This document shows, piece after piece, positions 1 through 7,508 of a stretch of DNA of 14,245 nt. The position numbers were made by a program, and so were the translations under genes. The DNA comes from an uncultured Murdochiella sp. (lineage in GTDB: Bacteria; Bacillota; Clostridia; Tissierellales; Peptoniphilaceae): NCBI RefSeq assembly GCF_902488755.1, contig NZ_CABTXF010000031.1:1-14245 (forward strand). Direction: 5' to 3'. The notes under the pieces were generated by a model. That model did no database searches, was not told where the DNA came from, and saw only the letters and a program-made list of their open reading frames with translations. Within the stretch, counting starts at the first letter, position 1. Each line of letters opens with the position of its first letter.

Positions 1-1430
1 ATACAGAATTTTTCAAATAGCATTGTATATGTCTGGCGATCGTAGTAGATATTATATGTGGTTCTACCGTCAGGCTGAACCTTCTTTGTTAACAAAACAT
101 TGGTTCCGTCATCCTGCTTAACCGTTTCCGTGTTTTCTTTGTTTATCTTTTTTTCATTTCTAACAAAATATTTGTTTAATTCATTTACTTTTGCGTCTTC
201 AGTCAAAGACTTCTCAATCTCTGGGAATTTAATTCCAGAAGGCATCATAAGAGATAGATCCGGTCTGCTTCCCGTATCTGCATCCTTGACGACCTTTGCT
301 CCGATATAATCATATCCAGCAGAATCCGCTTTCTCTGTCCAGAACTGAATCGTATAATTTGCCTTAGGCTCATCCTTCCATAATGCCGTAAACTTAACAT
401 CCTTCGCAGGCATAGCTTCCTTGATACCGTCCTTAAAATCCTTCATGTCGAACTTCGTGTCCTTATGAATGGTTTTAGTATTGCCATTTTCATCCTTATA
501 ATTTAAATCGGTATCTGACTTCCAGCCAACAAATATTCCGCCGATTTTCTTAGGCTTTACATTTAGGTTAGGTATTGTCTGTCCATAGTATAGTGTCTGA
601 GATGGTATAGGTGAACCCCCATCCATATCATAGCTTACGTTAAATGAATCTCTATTATATCTATATTCAATAACATAGTCAGCAATATCATCAGGCACTC
701 TGGTTTTAATCACAGTCTTTTCTGGGACATATCCCCTTCTTTCTTTTTCTGAAAGTGGAGATACAGTAATTTCTTGACCTATAAAACCATTGGCTGTCGT
801 ATAAATATCCTCTTTTTCTCCATCTTTAAACCCATATTCATTCTTATCATATAGGTTCTGGAAAATATGTTTAACCTTAATCTCACCCTCTTGTGCAGTA
901 TAGATATAAGGATAAAAGAATGTAAAGCGATTATCTTTTTGTTTTCCCGATAGACCTTTCTTCTTGATATAGTCATAGTCAAAATTTGTAGCCTCAGTCG
1001 GCTTTGTATATCCGTCAATATCGGGCAAATCGACCCTCTTATTTATTTTATTTTTCTCTTCCTCAGAAATTACATTACGGGTATTGCCCTTAGAATCCTT
1101 GTAAGTATACTCGTCATCACCTACTGTTGCCTCATATGGCTGAAACAGATGAACAAGGGCATCGTCTTTCATCGCCTTATACTCAGCCCTGATATCAAAA
1201 ATACGGGGCATATCAGCATTCTTTATCTGAGTATTTGCTTCTTCCGTTGTTGTTGGATCATCTCCAAGCTCAGCAGGATTTGAAGCCTTTTCCTTATTCA
1301 GGAATTTTGTTTTTTCTTCGGAAATGTTGTCATAGTTAAAATCATTTGCTGCAAATATGCTTGCCGGCAAAGAAGTAATTACCATCACAATGGCAAGAAA
1401 AAAAATAAATATTCTCTGCTTGGTGCTCAT
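1..1430 (-). CDS. Secreted surface protein with InlB-type B-repeat (partial, C-terminus off the left edge)
   Basis: The frame stays open from an ATG at 1430 to the window edge (476 codons), so only the N-terminal part is seen. A GAGGAGG ribosome binding site sits a few bases upstream. Residues 1-27 form a typical signal peptide: basic start MSTKQR, hydrophobic core, and a likely cut after ASIFA. About residues 180-262 hold a MucBP/SHIRT-like stretch (VKHIFQNLYDKNEY, then RGYVPEKTVIKTR). About 262-352 match the InlB B-repeat (Listeria-Bacteroides repeat, Flg_new): FNVSYDMDGG, then QTLYYGQ, GIFVGW and VKFTALWK. The segment YNIYYDR near the edge begins another repeat. Such proteins are usually long, repetitive and anchored to the cell wall; the anchor would be off the window. 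The gene is visibly richer in A+T than the xylose region, which may reflect transfer or simply this protein class. A role in adhesion is inference. Confidence 0.85.
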   Translation of the reverse strand, partial: MSTKQRIFIFFLAIVMVITSLPASIFAANDFNYDNISEEKTKFLNKEKASNPAELGDDPTTTEEANTQIKNADMPRIFDIRAEYKAMKDDALVHLFQPYEATVGDDEYTYKDSKGNTRNVISEEEKNKINKRVDLPDIDGYTKPTEATNFDYDYIKKKGLSGKQKDNRFTFFYPYIYTAQEGEIKVKHIFQNLYDKNEYGFKDGEKEDIYTTANGFIGQEITVSPLSEKERRGYVPEKTVIKTRVPDDIADYVIEYRYNRDSFNVSYDMDGGSPIPSQTLYYGQTIPNLNVKPKKIGGIFVGWKSDTDLNYKDENGNTKTIHKDTKFDMKDFKDGIKEAMPAKDVKFTALWKDEPKANYTIQFWTEKADSAGYDYIGAKVVKDADTGSRPDLSLMMPSGIKFPEIEKSLTEDAKVNELNKYFVRNEKKINKENTETVKQDDGTNVLLTKKVQPDGRTTYNIYYDRQTYTMLFEKFC

Positions 1431-1541
1431 GTTTTCCCTCCTCTTATTATTTTTTTGCTCAAGCTTATAATTCATTTATTTGACTATATTATTTCATAGG
1501 CTGTATATAGAAATTATATATAAAATCTTAAAATAACATGC

Positions 1542-1558
1542 CTATTATTCTATAATAG
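1542..1558. repeat. Short perfect hairpin CTATTAT-TCT-ATAATAG
   Basis: Two 7-base arms pair perfectly around a 3-base loop. The stem is all A/T except one G-C pair, so it is weak as an RNA terminator. It lies about 110 bases upstream of the surface-protein start and could be a protein-binding palindrome. Its function is unknown. Confidence 0.35.
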
Positions 1559-1637
1559 CCTGACCGCTGCCAAAACACCGCTCAACCCCCATTGCAATCT
1601 TTCTTTTACTTTGTGTATGTTCCTACTGTTCATTTCT

Positions 1638-1646
1638 CCCCCCCCC
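1638..1646 (-). repeat. Homopolymer of nine G (minus strand)
   Basis: Nine consecutive C on the plus strand, about 210 bases upstream of the surface-protein start and read as G9 on its strand. On the minus strand it sits four bases before a possible ATG (1633), where a ribosome binding site would be. Runs of this length can slip during replication. See findings. Confidence 0.6.
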
Positions 1647-1846
1647 ACAAAAAATCGACCTATTTCGTCCAATTTAATTTCTATTGTATCGACTGAATGT
1701 TGTTTTTTCAATCCCTTACTGCGACAAAGCTGACGTATACGCAACACTCTCTATCAAAATAATAGTCTGCCTATTCTACCACATAAGAAATCATGTCACT
1801 TAGAAAAATAACGAATTAGTTTACGTGTTGGTGGAGCAAGCGTTAT

Positions 1847-2617
1847 TCAACGTTGCGTAAGCCGTCCATCGACGGCAGAAATCCATTTGCGGAATCGACC
1901 TTCGCTCATGGGTTCATTGGACTGGTATTCGCCATGGAAGAACAAGGCAAAGGTGGTAATCGGCGTAGGCGCATTCTGTGCTTCTTCTTTGCTTGTCAAA
2001 TGTATCGCTTGAAATGGGATGTTCTCCTCTTTTGCCGTCTTCGCCATAATCGGCACATACTTGGCGTTAAATGGGCATTGGTCGGTATAGTATAAAACGT
2101 ACCCAACGGAATCCACGTGCGGATGCTTGGCGCAGAGCTTGAACGTCGGAGGCTGGGCGTCCGACAAAAAGGGCAAAAGCCAGAGTTGAATGCCGTTATC
2201 TGCTTCGTCACATACCGTAAAACCCACATGCGTGAGAAATTTCGGATCCGCCAGAAAAGGTGTTTTTCGCTTTGCAGAGAGAATGCACAGACCTTTCTTG
2301 CCCTTCTGCCTGCTTTCCTCTACGCACGTGCCGAGCAAATCTTGAGAGTACCCATGCCCCTTAAACGAGCCGGAGACCCAAAGGCAATCAATATACATAT
2401 AGCCGTCGGCATTCAAGGGAACCCAGGCGTTTTCCGCCGGAATGTACTCAATAAAGCATTTCCCCCGCTCAGCCGCTTTCAAAAAAACAAGCCCTTCCTC
2501 CAACCGTTCCTCTAACCACGCTTTTTTGGAAGAAACCTGTACGTCCGAATTGCCGCTTAGCGCACAGCAGATATGTTCGTTTTCCAAATTGTCTTTCGTT
2601 ACTCGTATATACTCCAT
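1847..2617 (-). CDS. GNAT N-acetyltransferase with C-terminal YoaP domain
   Basis: 256 residues. About 1-150 form a GNAT fold: the acetyl-CoA loop is VSGSFKGHGYSQDLLG (81-96), followed by the motif-B-like FLTHVGFTV (127-135). About 170-250 match the YoaP-like domain, with LYYTDQCPF at 175-183 and a late FHGEYQSNEPMS. Proteins of this two-domain layout are annotated as YoaP-type acetyltransferases; the substrate is not known, and an acetyl-CoA-dependent role is inferred from the fold. I chose the ATG at 2617 because it gives the usual start MEYIRVT and has AGAGG about eight bases upstream. An in-frame ATG at 2656 adds 13 residues, but it lies inside a strong hairpin and has no clear binding site. 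The gene stands alone, with no terminator recognisable downstream. Confidence 0.82.
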   Translation of the reverse strand: MEYIRVTKDNLENEHICCALSGNSDVQVSSKKAWLEERLEEGLVFLKAAERGKCFIEYIPAENAWVPLNADGYMYIDCLWVSGSFKGHGYSQDLLGTCVEESRQKGKKGLCILSAKRKTPFLADPKFLTHVGFTVCDEADNGIQLWLLPFLSDAQPPTFKLCAKHPHVDSVGYVLYYTDQCPFNAKYVPIMAKTAKEENIPFQAIHLTSKEEAQNAPTPITTFALFFHGEYQSNEPMSEGRFRKWISAVDGRLTQR

Positions 2618-2631
2618 ATCCTTTGCCTCTT

Positions 2632-2662
2632 CCCCCCTTGCCGTACACTTCGGCAAAGGGGG
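2632..2662 (-). promoter_or_regulatory. Hairpin in the leader of the YoaP-type acetyltransferase gene
   Basis: The arms at 2632-2643 (CCCCCCTTGCCG) and 2651-2662 (CGGCAAAGGGGG) pair over 11 of 12 positions with one A/C mismatch and a 7-base loop. On the minus strand the structure ends about 14 bases before the start codon and abuts the AGAGG binding site. It could modulate translation or transcript stability. On the plus strand it is followed by ATTTTG and would look like a weak terminator, but no plus-strand gene leads into it. Confidence 0.5.
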
Positions 2663-2983
2663 ATTTTGTTAGCGTGACGTTTCTTCTATTACGCAAACAT
2701 GTTCCCGTCCTGTCCTGATCATCATCGTTCCTTTGCTTTTTCTGCTGATCCAACGCGCGAAGCAATGGATAGTAAGCCTCGTTACGTGCTTAAAGACAAG
2801 TTCGTCAAGATGGACAAAGGAACCTTTTTGAGCGTCTTTTTCTATATCCTTTTGACTATACGTGGGATGTTTCTCTCTCGGAAGAGAATGATAAAAATCA
2901 CAATACTCTTGCTTCGGTTCCTGACTGGTTCAAGGTAACGCCCATAGACCATATCCCGTCTTCGACAAAATAGAACGAATCCC
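2663..2983. other. Gap without an intact gene; possible remnant inside
   Basis: About 320 bases between the leader hairpin of the acetyltransferase gene and the stop of the ATPase gene. A plus-strand frame at 2794-2973 reads like protein but has no start codon and is described separately. No promoter, terminator or RNA gene is clear. Confidence 0.4.
2794..2973 (+). pseudogene. Possible C-terminal remnant of an unidentified gene
   Basis: This frame opens after a TAA at 2791 and ends at TAG 2971-2973. It has no ATG, GTG or TTG start, yet the 59 residues are protein-like in composition: LFERLFLYPFDYTWDV early, and PDWFKVTPIDHIPSSTK at the end. Upstream, another frame (ATG 2699 or 2765) is open across the same boundary, so one frameshift near 2800 could join them. 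I do not recognise the family. It may simply be chance open sequence. Confidence 0.25.
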
Positions 2984-4345
2984 TTATAAACACCATCCCA
3001 TATACAATGGCAGAAATATCCGATCTTGCTCTATTTTCATCTGTTTAGGATGCAAGACATATTGCATTCCAATACGTTTGTCAAACCTTCTCTTAAATCG
3101 ATCTAAAGAAATTGTGCTATATTGCCGAGGCGACTTCACTTCAATAGGGCTGATGCGTGACTTTCCTGCCGCATTGGCATAAGAATGAGAAATGAGAAAG
3201 TCTATCTCCATGCGAGCTTCTCCCTCTTTTTGTCCAGACTGGGAATAGAAAAATAGTCGATGCCCGTTCGCCACAAGCATTTGTGCCACAAGATTCTCTA
3301 CAAGCATCCCTTCATTAACGCCAATCTTTCCTCGGAGAATGGAACGATACACTTCTTCATTCGTATCCTTATTATCTGCAAAAGCTAAGGTCACCAGAAG
3401 ACCTGTGTCCGCCATATAAGTCTTCAGCGAACGATAGTTCTTATTCAAAGAAAGACCTACGATAGGGTCGGTCGAGGCATAACAAAGATTGCTGATACGA
3501 GCATCCGACAACCAGAAAAATGCCTCCTCGTACTCTCTCATGCGAGCATTTTTATCCAAAGAGGTCAAGGTGAACTTTTTTTCACGCTTGGACAATTGTC
3601 CGGGAATATTATCCAGAACCGAGACAACTTTAAATTCATAGCCTCTCGAAAATCGGGCAATATCATTACGATAAAGTGTAAGAATTTGTCGTTTTTCTTG
3701 ATCTACTTCGGCGAAATTTCTTTTTTCAATATACGTCGAGACCGCCTTCGGCATACCCCCAACCAGCATATACTCGCGCAATAATCCGGAAGCCCTTCTG
3801 TGTAAACCTTCTGGCAAAGGCTCGAGAGCTTCAAATTGTTGACGAATGAGTTGCCCCAGATTCATTTCTCCCATTGCCCAAAGAAATTCTTCAAAATCGA
3901 TCGGTTCAAGAGCCAAAACCTCTTCTTCAGACGGAAGCACGATGTTCTGTATATTTTGCTTGATGGATAGTAATGACCCGGTCTCGATGTAATCATAGCG
4001 ACCGTCTGCAACCAGATACTTTATTAAGCCGCGAGCTAAAGGAAACATCTGTACTTCATCGAACACAATCAATGTGTTTCTCTCGACTAAAGTGACCCCA
4101 TAAAACGCCTGAAGATAGAGAAATAATCGGTCAAGGTCTGTACGATAATCTTCAAAGTATTGTTTCACTTCATTGGGAGCTTGAAAAAAATCAATAATAA
4201 GGCACGATTGATATTCATTTTTGCCAAACGTATCCGCTAAGGTACTCTTTCCCACTCGGCGTGCGCCCTCTATTAACATCGCCGTTTTCCCCTGTTTACT
4301 GTTTTTCCACTTCAGCAGTTTGTCATAGGCTTTTCGTTTGAGCAT
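2984..4345 (-). CDS. AAA_14/DUF4143-family ATPase
   Basis: 453 residues. Walker A is GARRVGKS (27-34), Walker B is LIVFDEVQ (92-99) and a sensor-like ETGS lies at 121-124, the usual order in the AAA_14 domain. The second half matches DUF4143. It ends with EIDFLI (D382) and IEVK (401-404), the spacing of a PD-(D/E)XK nuclease-like core. Members are widespread and often occur as lone genes; roles in toxin-antitoxin or transport have been suggested, but the function is not settled. The start at 4345 is chosen because AGGGAGG lies six bases upstream. An upstream in-frame ATG at 4372 adds nine residues but would have this binding site inside its own coding sequence. The gene lies downstream of xylB on the same strand, separated by a 233-base gap containing 33-bp repeats. 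Confidence 0.85.
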   Translation of the reverse strand: MLKRKAYDKLLKWKNSKQGKTAMLIEGARRVGKSTLADTFGKNEYQSCLIIDFFQAPNEVKQYFEDYRTDLDRLFLYLQAFYGVTLVERNTLIVFDEVQMFPLARGLIKYLVADGRYDYIETGSLLSIKQNIQNIVLPSEEEVLALEPIDFEEFLWAMGEMNLGQLIRQQFEALEPLPEGLHRRASGLLREYMLVGGMPKAVSTYIEKRNFAEVDQEKRQILTLYRNDIARFSRGYEFKVVSVLDNIPGQLSKREKKFTLTSLDKNARMREYEEAFFWLSDARISNLCYASTDPIVGLSLNKNYRSLKTYMADTGLLVTLAFADNKDTNEEVYRSILRGKIGVNEGMLVENLVAQMLVANGHRLFFYSQSGQKEGEARMEIDFLISHSYANAAGKSRISPIEVKSPRQYSTISLDRFKRRFDKRIGMQYVLHPKQMKIEQDRIFLPLYMGWCL

Positions 4346-4578
4346 GACTGCCTCCCTACGTTGCGTTGACATGATTTATAATTCATTCTCGCATTCAGTA
4401 TACATGGTTATTACACGTCCTGCAAACATAGACTTTCTCTATTTCACACGTCCTGCACACATAAACCTTCTTCATTTTACACGTCCTGCACAACTTCTAC
4501 GTTTCTATTTTGCACGGTTCTTATGAGGCATGGACTTTCCGATGCACAAGTATATCTATATTCTTTGCTTTTACCGGG
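4346..4578. promoter_or_regulatory. Spacer between xylB and the ATPase gene, likely upstream region of the ATPase gene
   Basis: 233 bases without a supported gene. It is dominated by the 33-bp direct repeats at 4414-4544. No rho-independent terminator is visible just after the xylB stop, so read-through into the ATPase gene cannot be excluded, and no well-spaced promoter stands out. Confidence 0.4.
4414..4544. repeat. 33-bp direct repeat array, three good copies plus one degenerate
   Basis: The 11-base core CACGTCCTGCA occurs without change at 4414, 4447 and 4480, exactly 33 bases apart. A fourth, decayed copy begins CACGG at 4513, again at 33 bases. Copies 1 and 2 match at 27 of 33 positions; copies 2 and 3 match mostly in the core and the T-rich tail. 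The phase of about three helical turns puts the cores on one face of the DNA. The array ends about 69 bases upstream of the ATPase start. Operator sites, an RNA with repeated elements, or a plain tandem duplication are all possible. Confidence 0.75.
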
Positions 4579-6039
4579 CTATACGCCTTTATAAAAATCC
4601 TTCAGCAAGGGGTAAAGCTGAGAAAATTTCCGGTATTTTTCCTCATAATAGGGGATTTCCTCCGGCTGTGGCGTGAATACGTCTTCAAAAGCGGCATATT
4701 GTTTTGCCACTTCACGCACGGGACGTCCTTCCTTATGCGCCATCGCCAAGAGAGCCGCGCCATAGCCGGGGCCGCATTCGCCTGCCGGTTTGGCAATAGG
4801 AATCTGCAGCACATTGGCAATCATTTGACACCATATGCGACTTTGTGCGCCGCCACCGACGATAGAAGCCTTTTTGACCGTCACGCCCATATTTTGGGCG
4901 ACCGCCATACAGTCTCGAAGAGAAAAAGCGACCCCCTCATAAATCGCATAAATCATCTGTTCCGCATTAGAGCGCGATGACAGTCCGAGAAAACCGGCGC
5001 GAACATCTTCGTCATTAAGAGGCGAACGCTCGCCCATCAAATAGGGCATGAAATAGAGCGAGTGGTGCCGCACAGATTCTTCGTTAGATAAAGGCGTGCT
5101 TTCCGAACGCTGCAACACGCCTCCCATCCACCACTTATAGCAGGATGCCGCGGAAAGCGTACACCCCATCAAATGAAACTTTCCGGATGCGTCGGCAAAC
5201 GCATGGAGACCGGCGCGTTCATCCTGGAGAAACTGATTCGTCGGCATAAAAATTGTTCCGCTCGTGCCCAACGAAATATTGCAATCTCCTTCTTCAACAA
5301 CCCCGACCGATAGCGCGGCAGCCGCATTGTCTCCTGCTCCGGCAACAATCTCCGGGGCGTTATCCAATCCCCATAAAGTACACCATTCCTCCCGCAGCTT
5401 GCCTACATAATCTCCGCTTTCATGCAGTGTAGGCAACTGCGAAGGACGCGCACCGCAGAAGTCACACAACCTTTTTGACCATTTTCGTTGACGAACATCG
5501 AAAAGAAGCGTCCCCGACGCATCCGAGTAATCCGTGGAAAATGCACCGGACAAGCGATAGAGAATATAGTCCTTCGGAAGTAGAATGTGTTCGATTTTGG
5601 CAAACTGCTCCGGTTCGTGCGTTCGCATCCATAGCAACTTCGGCGCAGTAAATCCGGCATAGGCAATATTTCCGGTTTCTTTTAACAGTACGTCCTTTCC
5701 CAACGCAGTGTTTAGGATCGCCGTTTCTTTTGCGGTACGTGTATCGTTCCATAAAATCGCCGGACGAATCACCGTCCCATATTCATCTAAGGCAACCAAA
5801 CCATGCATTTGACCGCCGAGTCCTATCGCATCCAACCCCGAAAAGTCTTTTGCATCCGTAATCTCCTGCATTCCCTCGCAGACAGCGTTCCACCAATCCT
5901 CCGGATTCTGTTCCGCCCAACCTTCTTCCGGATAGCAAATCGGATAGTCTTTGGTGACCGACCGAAGAATCCTTGCCTCTTCATCGATATAGCTGATTTT
6001 TACTGCAGATGTACCGAGATCAATGCCTACATATCCCAT
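4579..6039 (-). CDS. xylB: Xylulokinase
   Basis: 486 residues, the usual length for the FGGY carbohydrate kinase family. It phosphorylates D-xylulose to D-xylulose 5-phosphate with ATP in the cytoplasm. Visible motifs: the N-terminal phosphate loop GIDLGTSAVK (5-14); the substrate-binding MHG in GGQMHGL (75-81); the catalytic aspartate in AGAGDNAAAA (D237); the second phosphate loop NISLGTSGT (254-262); and late VGGGAQSRIW and YGAALLA of the nucleotide site. The pairing with xylose isomerase, rather than with ribulose or glycerol genes, fixes the substrate well. The start has GAGAGG upstream. It is the last gene of the xylose operon, 86 bases downstream of xylA, with a terminator hairpin in that gap that may reduce its expression relative to xylA. 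Confidence 0.95.
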   Translation of the reverse strand: MGYVGIDLGTSAVKISYIDEEARILRSVTKDYPICYPEEGWAEQNPEDWWNAVCEGMQEITDAKDFSGLDAIGLGGQMHGLVALDEYGTVIRPAILWNDTRTAKETAILNTALGKDVLLKETGNIAYAGFTAPKLLWMRTHEPEQFAKIEHILLPKDYILYRLSGAFSTDYSDASGTLLFDVRQRKWSKRLCDFCGARPSQLPTLHESGDYVGKLREEWCTLWGLDNAPEIVAGAGDNAAAALSVGVVEEGDCNISLGTSGTIFMPTNQFLQDERAGLHAFADASGKFHLMGCTLSAASCYKWWMGGVLQRSESTPLSNEESVRHHSLYFMPYLMGERSPLNDEDVRAGFLGLSSRSNAEQMIYAIYEGVAFSLRDCMAVAQNMGVTVKKASIVGGGAQSRIWCQMIANVLQIPIAKPAGECGPGYGAALLAMAHKEGRPVREVAKQYAAFEDVFTPQPEEIPYYEEKYRKFSQLYPLLKDFYKGV

Positions 6040-6067
6040 AAGAACCTCTCTTTATCAAAACCCCATC

Positions 6068-6113
6068 CCAAAAAACATACAGCGGCGAACCGTAGAAAAG
6101 TTTCGCCGCTGTA
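6068..6113 (-). terminator. Rho-independent terminator between xylA and xylB
   Basis: The arms at 6078-6089 and 6102-6113 pair perfectly over 12 bases (TACAGCGGCGAA with its complement) around a 12-base loop. On the minus strand the stem is followed by TGTTTTTTGG, a six-T tract. This is a classic intrinsic terminator placed inside the operon, just after the xylA stop. Partial read-through would set a high xylA to xylB ratio. Confidence 0.85.
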
Positions 6114-6125
6114 GTGGAGTAAAGC

Positions 6126-7451
6126 TTATTCCATTTTTCCGTCCAGCAAAATCGTATTGACGACCCCTTCCAAATACTCCTGACGACCGCTGGAAAGTGT
6201 CGGTTCGCCATTCTTCAAAGCATAGGTTTCCAATTCTTCAAAATTCGTCTCATTCTTGCGTATTTTTCCGCCGATGCCTTCTTGATAACTGGCGTATTTT
6301 TTCTCTAAAAATTCTTCGATTCGCCCATCTTCCATCAGCTGCTGCGCCTTGATCAGACCGAACGCAAAGGAATCCATTCCTAAGATATAAGCGTAAGCAA
6401 TATCTTCCGGCGTAAAGGACGGACGGCGCACCTTCGCATCAAAATTCAATCCGCCGTTGGTGAATCCACCTGCCTTCAAAATCTCATACATGGCAAGGGT
6501 GGTATCGTACACATTGGATGGGAATTGATCGGTGTCCCATCCCAACAGCAAATCGCCCTGATTCGCATCGACTGAACCGAAAACGCCGAAGGTGCGCGCC
6601 ATGCGCAACTCATGCTGGAAGGTATGACCTGCCAGGGTCGCATGATTCGCTTCGATATTGATGCGAAAATCTTGCATCAGGTCGTATTTTTCAAGAAAAG
6701 CGACGCAGGAGGCGACATCAAAATCATATTGATGCTTCGTCGGTTCCTTCGGCTTGGGTTCGATGTAGAAATCACCGTCATAGCCCTTGCCGCGCGCATA
6801 GCCAACCGCCATTTTCAGCATCCGCGCATAATTATCAAGTTCCAGCTCCACGTCGGTATTGAGAAGCGTTTCATAGCCTTCGCGACCGCCCCAAAATACA
6901 TAGCCCTTTCCGCCCAATTCCATCGTAGCGTCCAATGCATTTTTCACTTGCGTTGCCGTCCAGGCAAAGACGTCTGCTGCACAGGAAGTTGCCGCGCCAT
7001 GCATGAACCGGGGATTCGAGAAGCAATTGGACGTTCCCCAGAGCAGCTTGATCGGGGTGCCCTGCATCTTGTTTTTCACATACGCGACCATTTCTTTCAG
7101 ATTTTCATTGCGATCCTGCAAGCTGTTTCCTTCCGGAGCAAGGTCGGCATCATGAAAACAAAAGTACTCAATCCCCAACTTGTCCATGAAATCAAAAGCG
7201 GCATCCGCTCTGGCTTTTGCCAATTCCATGGGGTCTGTTTTTCCCCCATAGCTGCGATCCATGGTGTTCACACCGAACGGATCCTGTCCGCCGGCAACCA
7301 TGGTGTGCCACCAAGAAAGAGCAAAGCGCAAATGCTCTTTCATCTTTTTGCCGGCGATAACACGATCCGCATCATAGTATTTGAAAGCAAACGGATTACT
7401 GGACTTGCTGCCTTCATAATGAACCTTTGGTACCGTTTCAAAAAATTTCAT
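6126..7451 (-). CDS. xylA: Xylose isomerase (class II)
   Basis: 441 residues, the class II length. It interconverts D-xylose and D-xylulose using two divalent metal ions. The catalytic pair is His100 and Asp103 in FCFHDADLAPEG. Metal and substrate motifs follow in family order: YVFWGGREGYETLLNTD, IEPKPKEPTKHQYD, IEANHATLAGHTFQHE, GSVDANQGD, GWDTDQFP and LNFDAKVRR. All expected acidic and basic residues are present. I start at 7451 (MKFFETVPKVHY), which has AAGGAG six bases upstream; an in-frame ATG at 7475 adds MMKKKERE, but that stretch contains the binding site itself. It lies 57 bases downstream of the nhaC-like gene with no terminator in the gap, so it is probably cotranscribed, and it is followed by a strong terminator. 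Confidence 0.97.
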   Translation of the reverse strand: MKFFETVPKVHYEGSKSSNPFAFKYYDADRVIAGKKMKEHLRFALSWWHTMVAGGQDPFGVNTMDRSYGGKTDPMELAKARADAAFDFMDKLGIEYFCFHDADLAPEGNSLQDRNENLKEMVAYVKNKMQGTPIKLLWGTSNCFSNPRFMHGAATSCAADVFAWTATQVKNALDATMELGGKGYVFWGGREGYETLLNTDVELELDNYARMLKMAVGYARGKGYDGDFYIEPKPKEPTKHQYDFDVASCVAFLEKYDLMQDFRINIEANHATLAGHTFQHELRMARTFGVFGSVDANQGDLLLGWDTDQFPSNVYDTTLAMYEILKAGGFTNGGLNFDAKVRRPSFTPEDIAYAYILGMDSFAFGLIKAQQLMEDGRIEEFLEKKYASYQEGIGGKIRKNETNFEELETYALKNGEPTLSSGRQEYLEGVVNTILLDGKME

Positions 7452-7508
7452 TTCTCTCTCCTTCTTCTTCATCAAGTCCGCATAACGCTCCGCCTACTTT
7501 CGTCGCTT

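Larger units (their letters stand above)
1431..1846. other. Non-coding gap between the surface protein and the acetyltransferase
   Basis: About 415 bases with no convincing gene. It is AT-rich near the surface-protein start. It holds a perfect 7-bp hairpin (1542-1558) and a run of nine C on the plus strand, G on the minus (1638-1646). A minus-strand ORF of 65 codons (1550-1747) crosses the run, and an internal ATG at 1633 would give 27 residues beginning MNSRNIHKVK; neither resembles a family I know. The upstream sequence for the surface gene has several TATAAT-like strings but no well-spaced -35, so I call no promoter. Confidence 0.5.

Noticed and set aside
4338..4526. Plus-strand ORF with a repeated 11-residue peptide (FTRPAHINLLH)
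   Set aside because: The peptide repeat is a consequence of the 33-bp DNA repeat. Four of six differences between the first two copies change the residue, so coding constraint is not evident, and the ORF begins inside the opposing ATPase gene.
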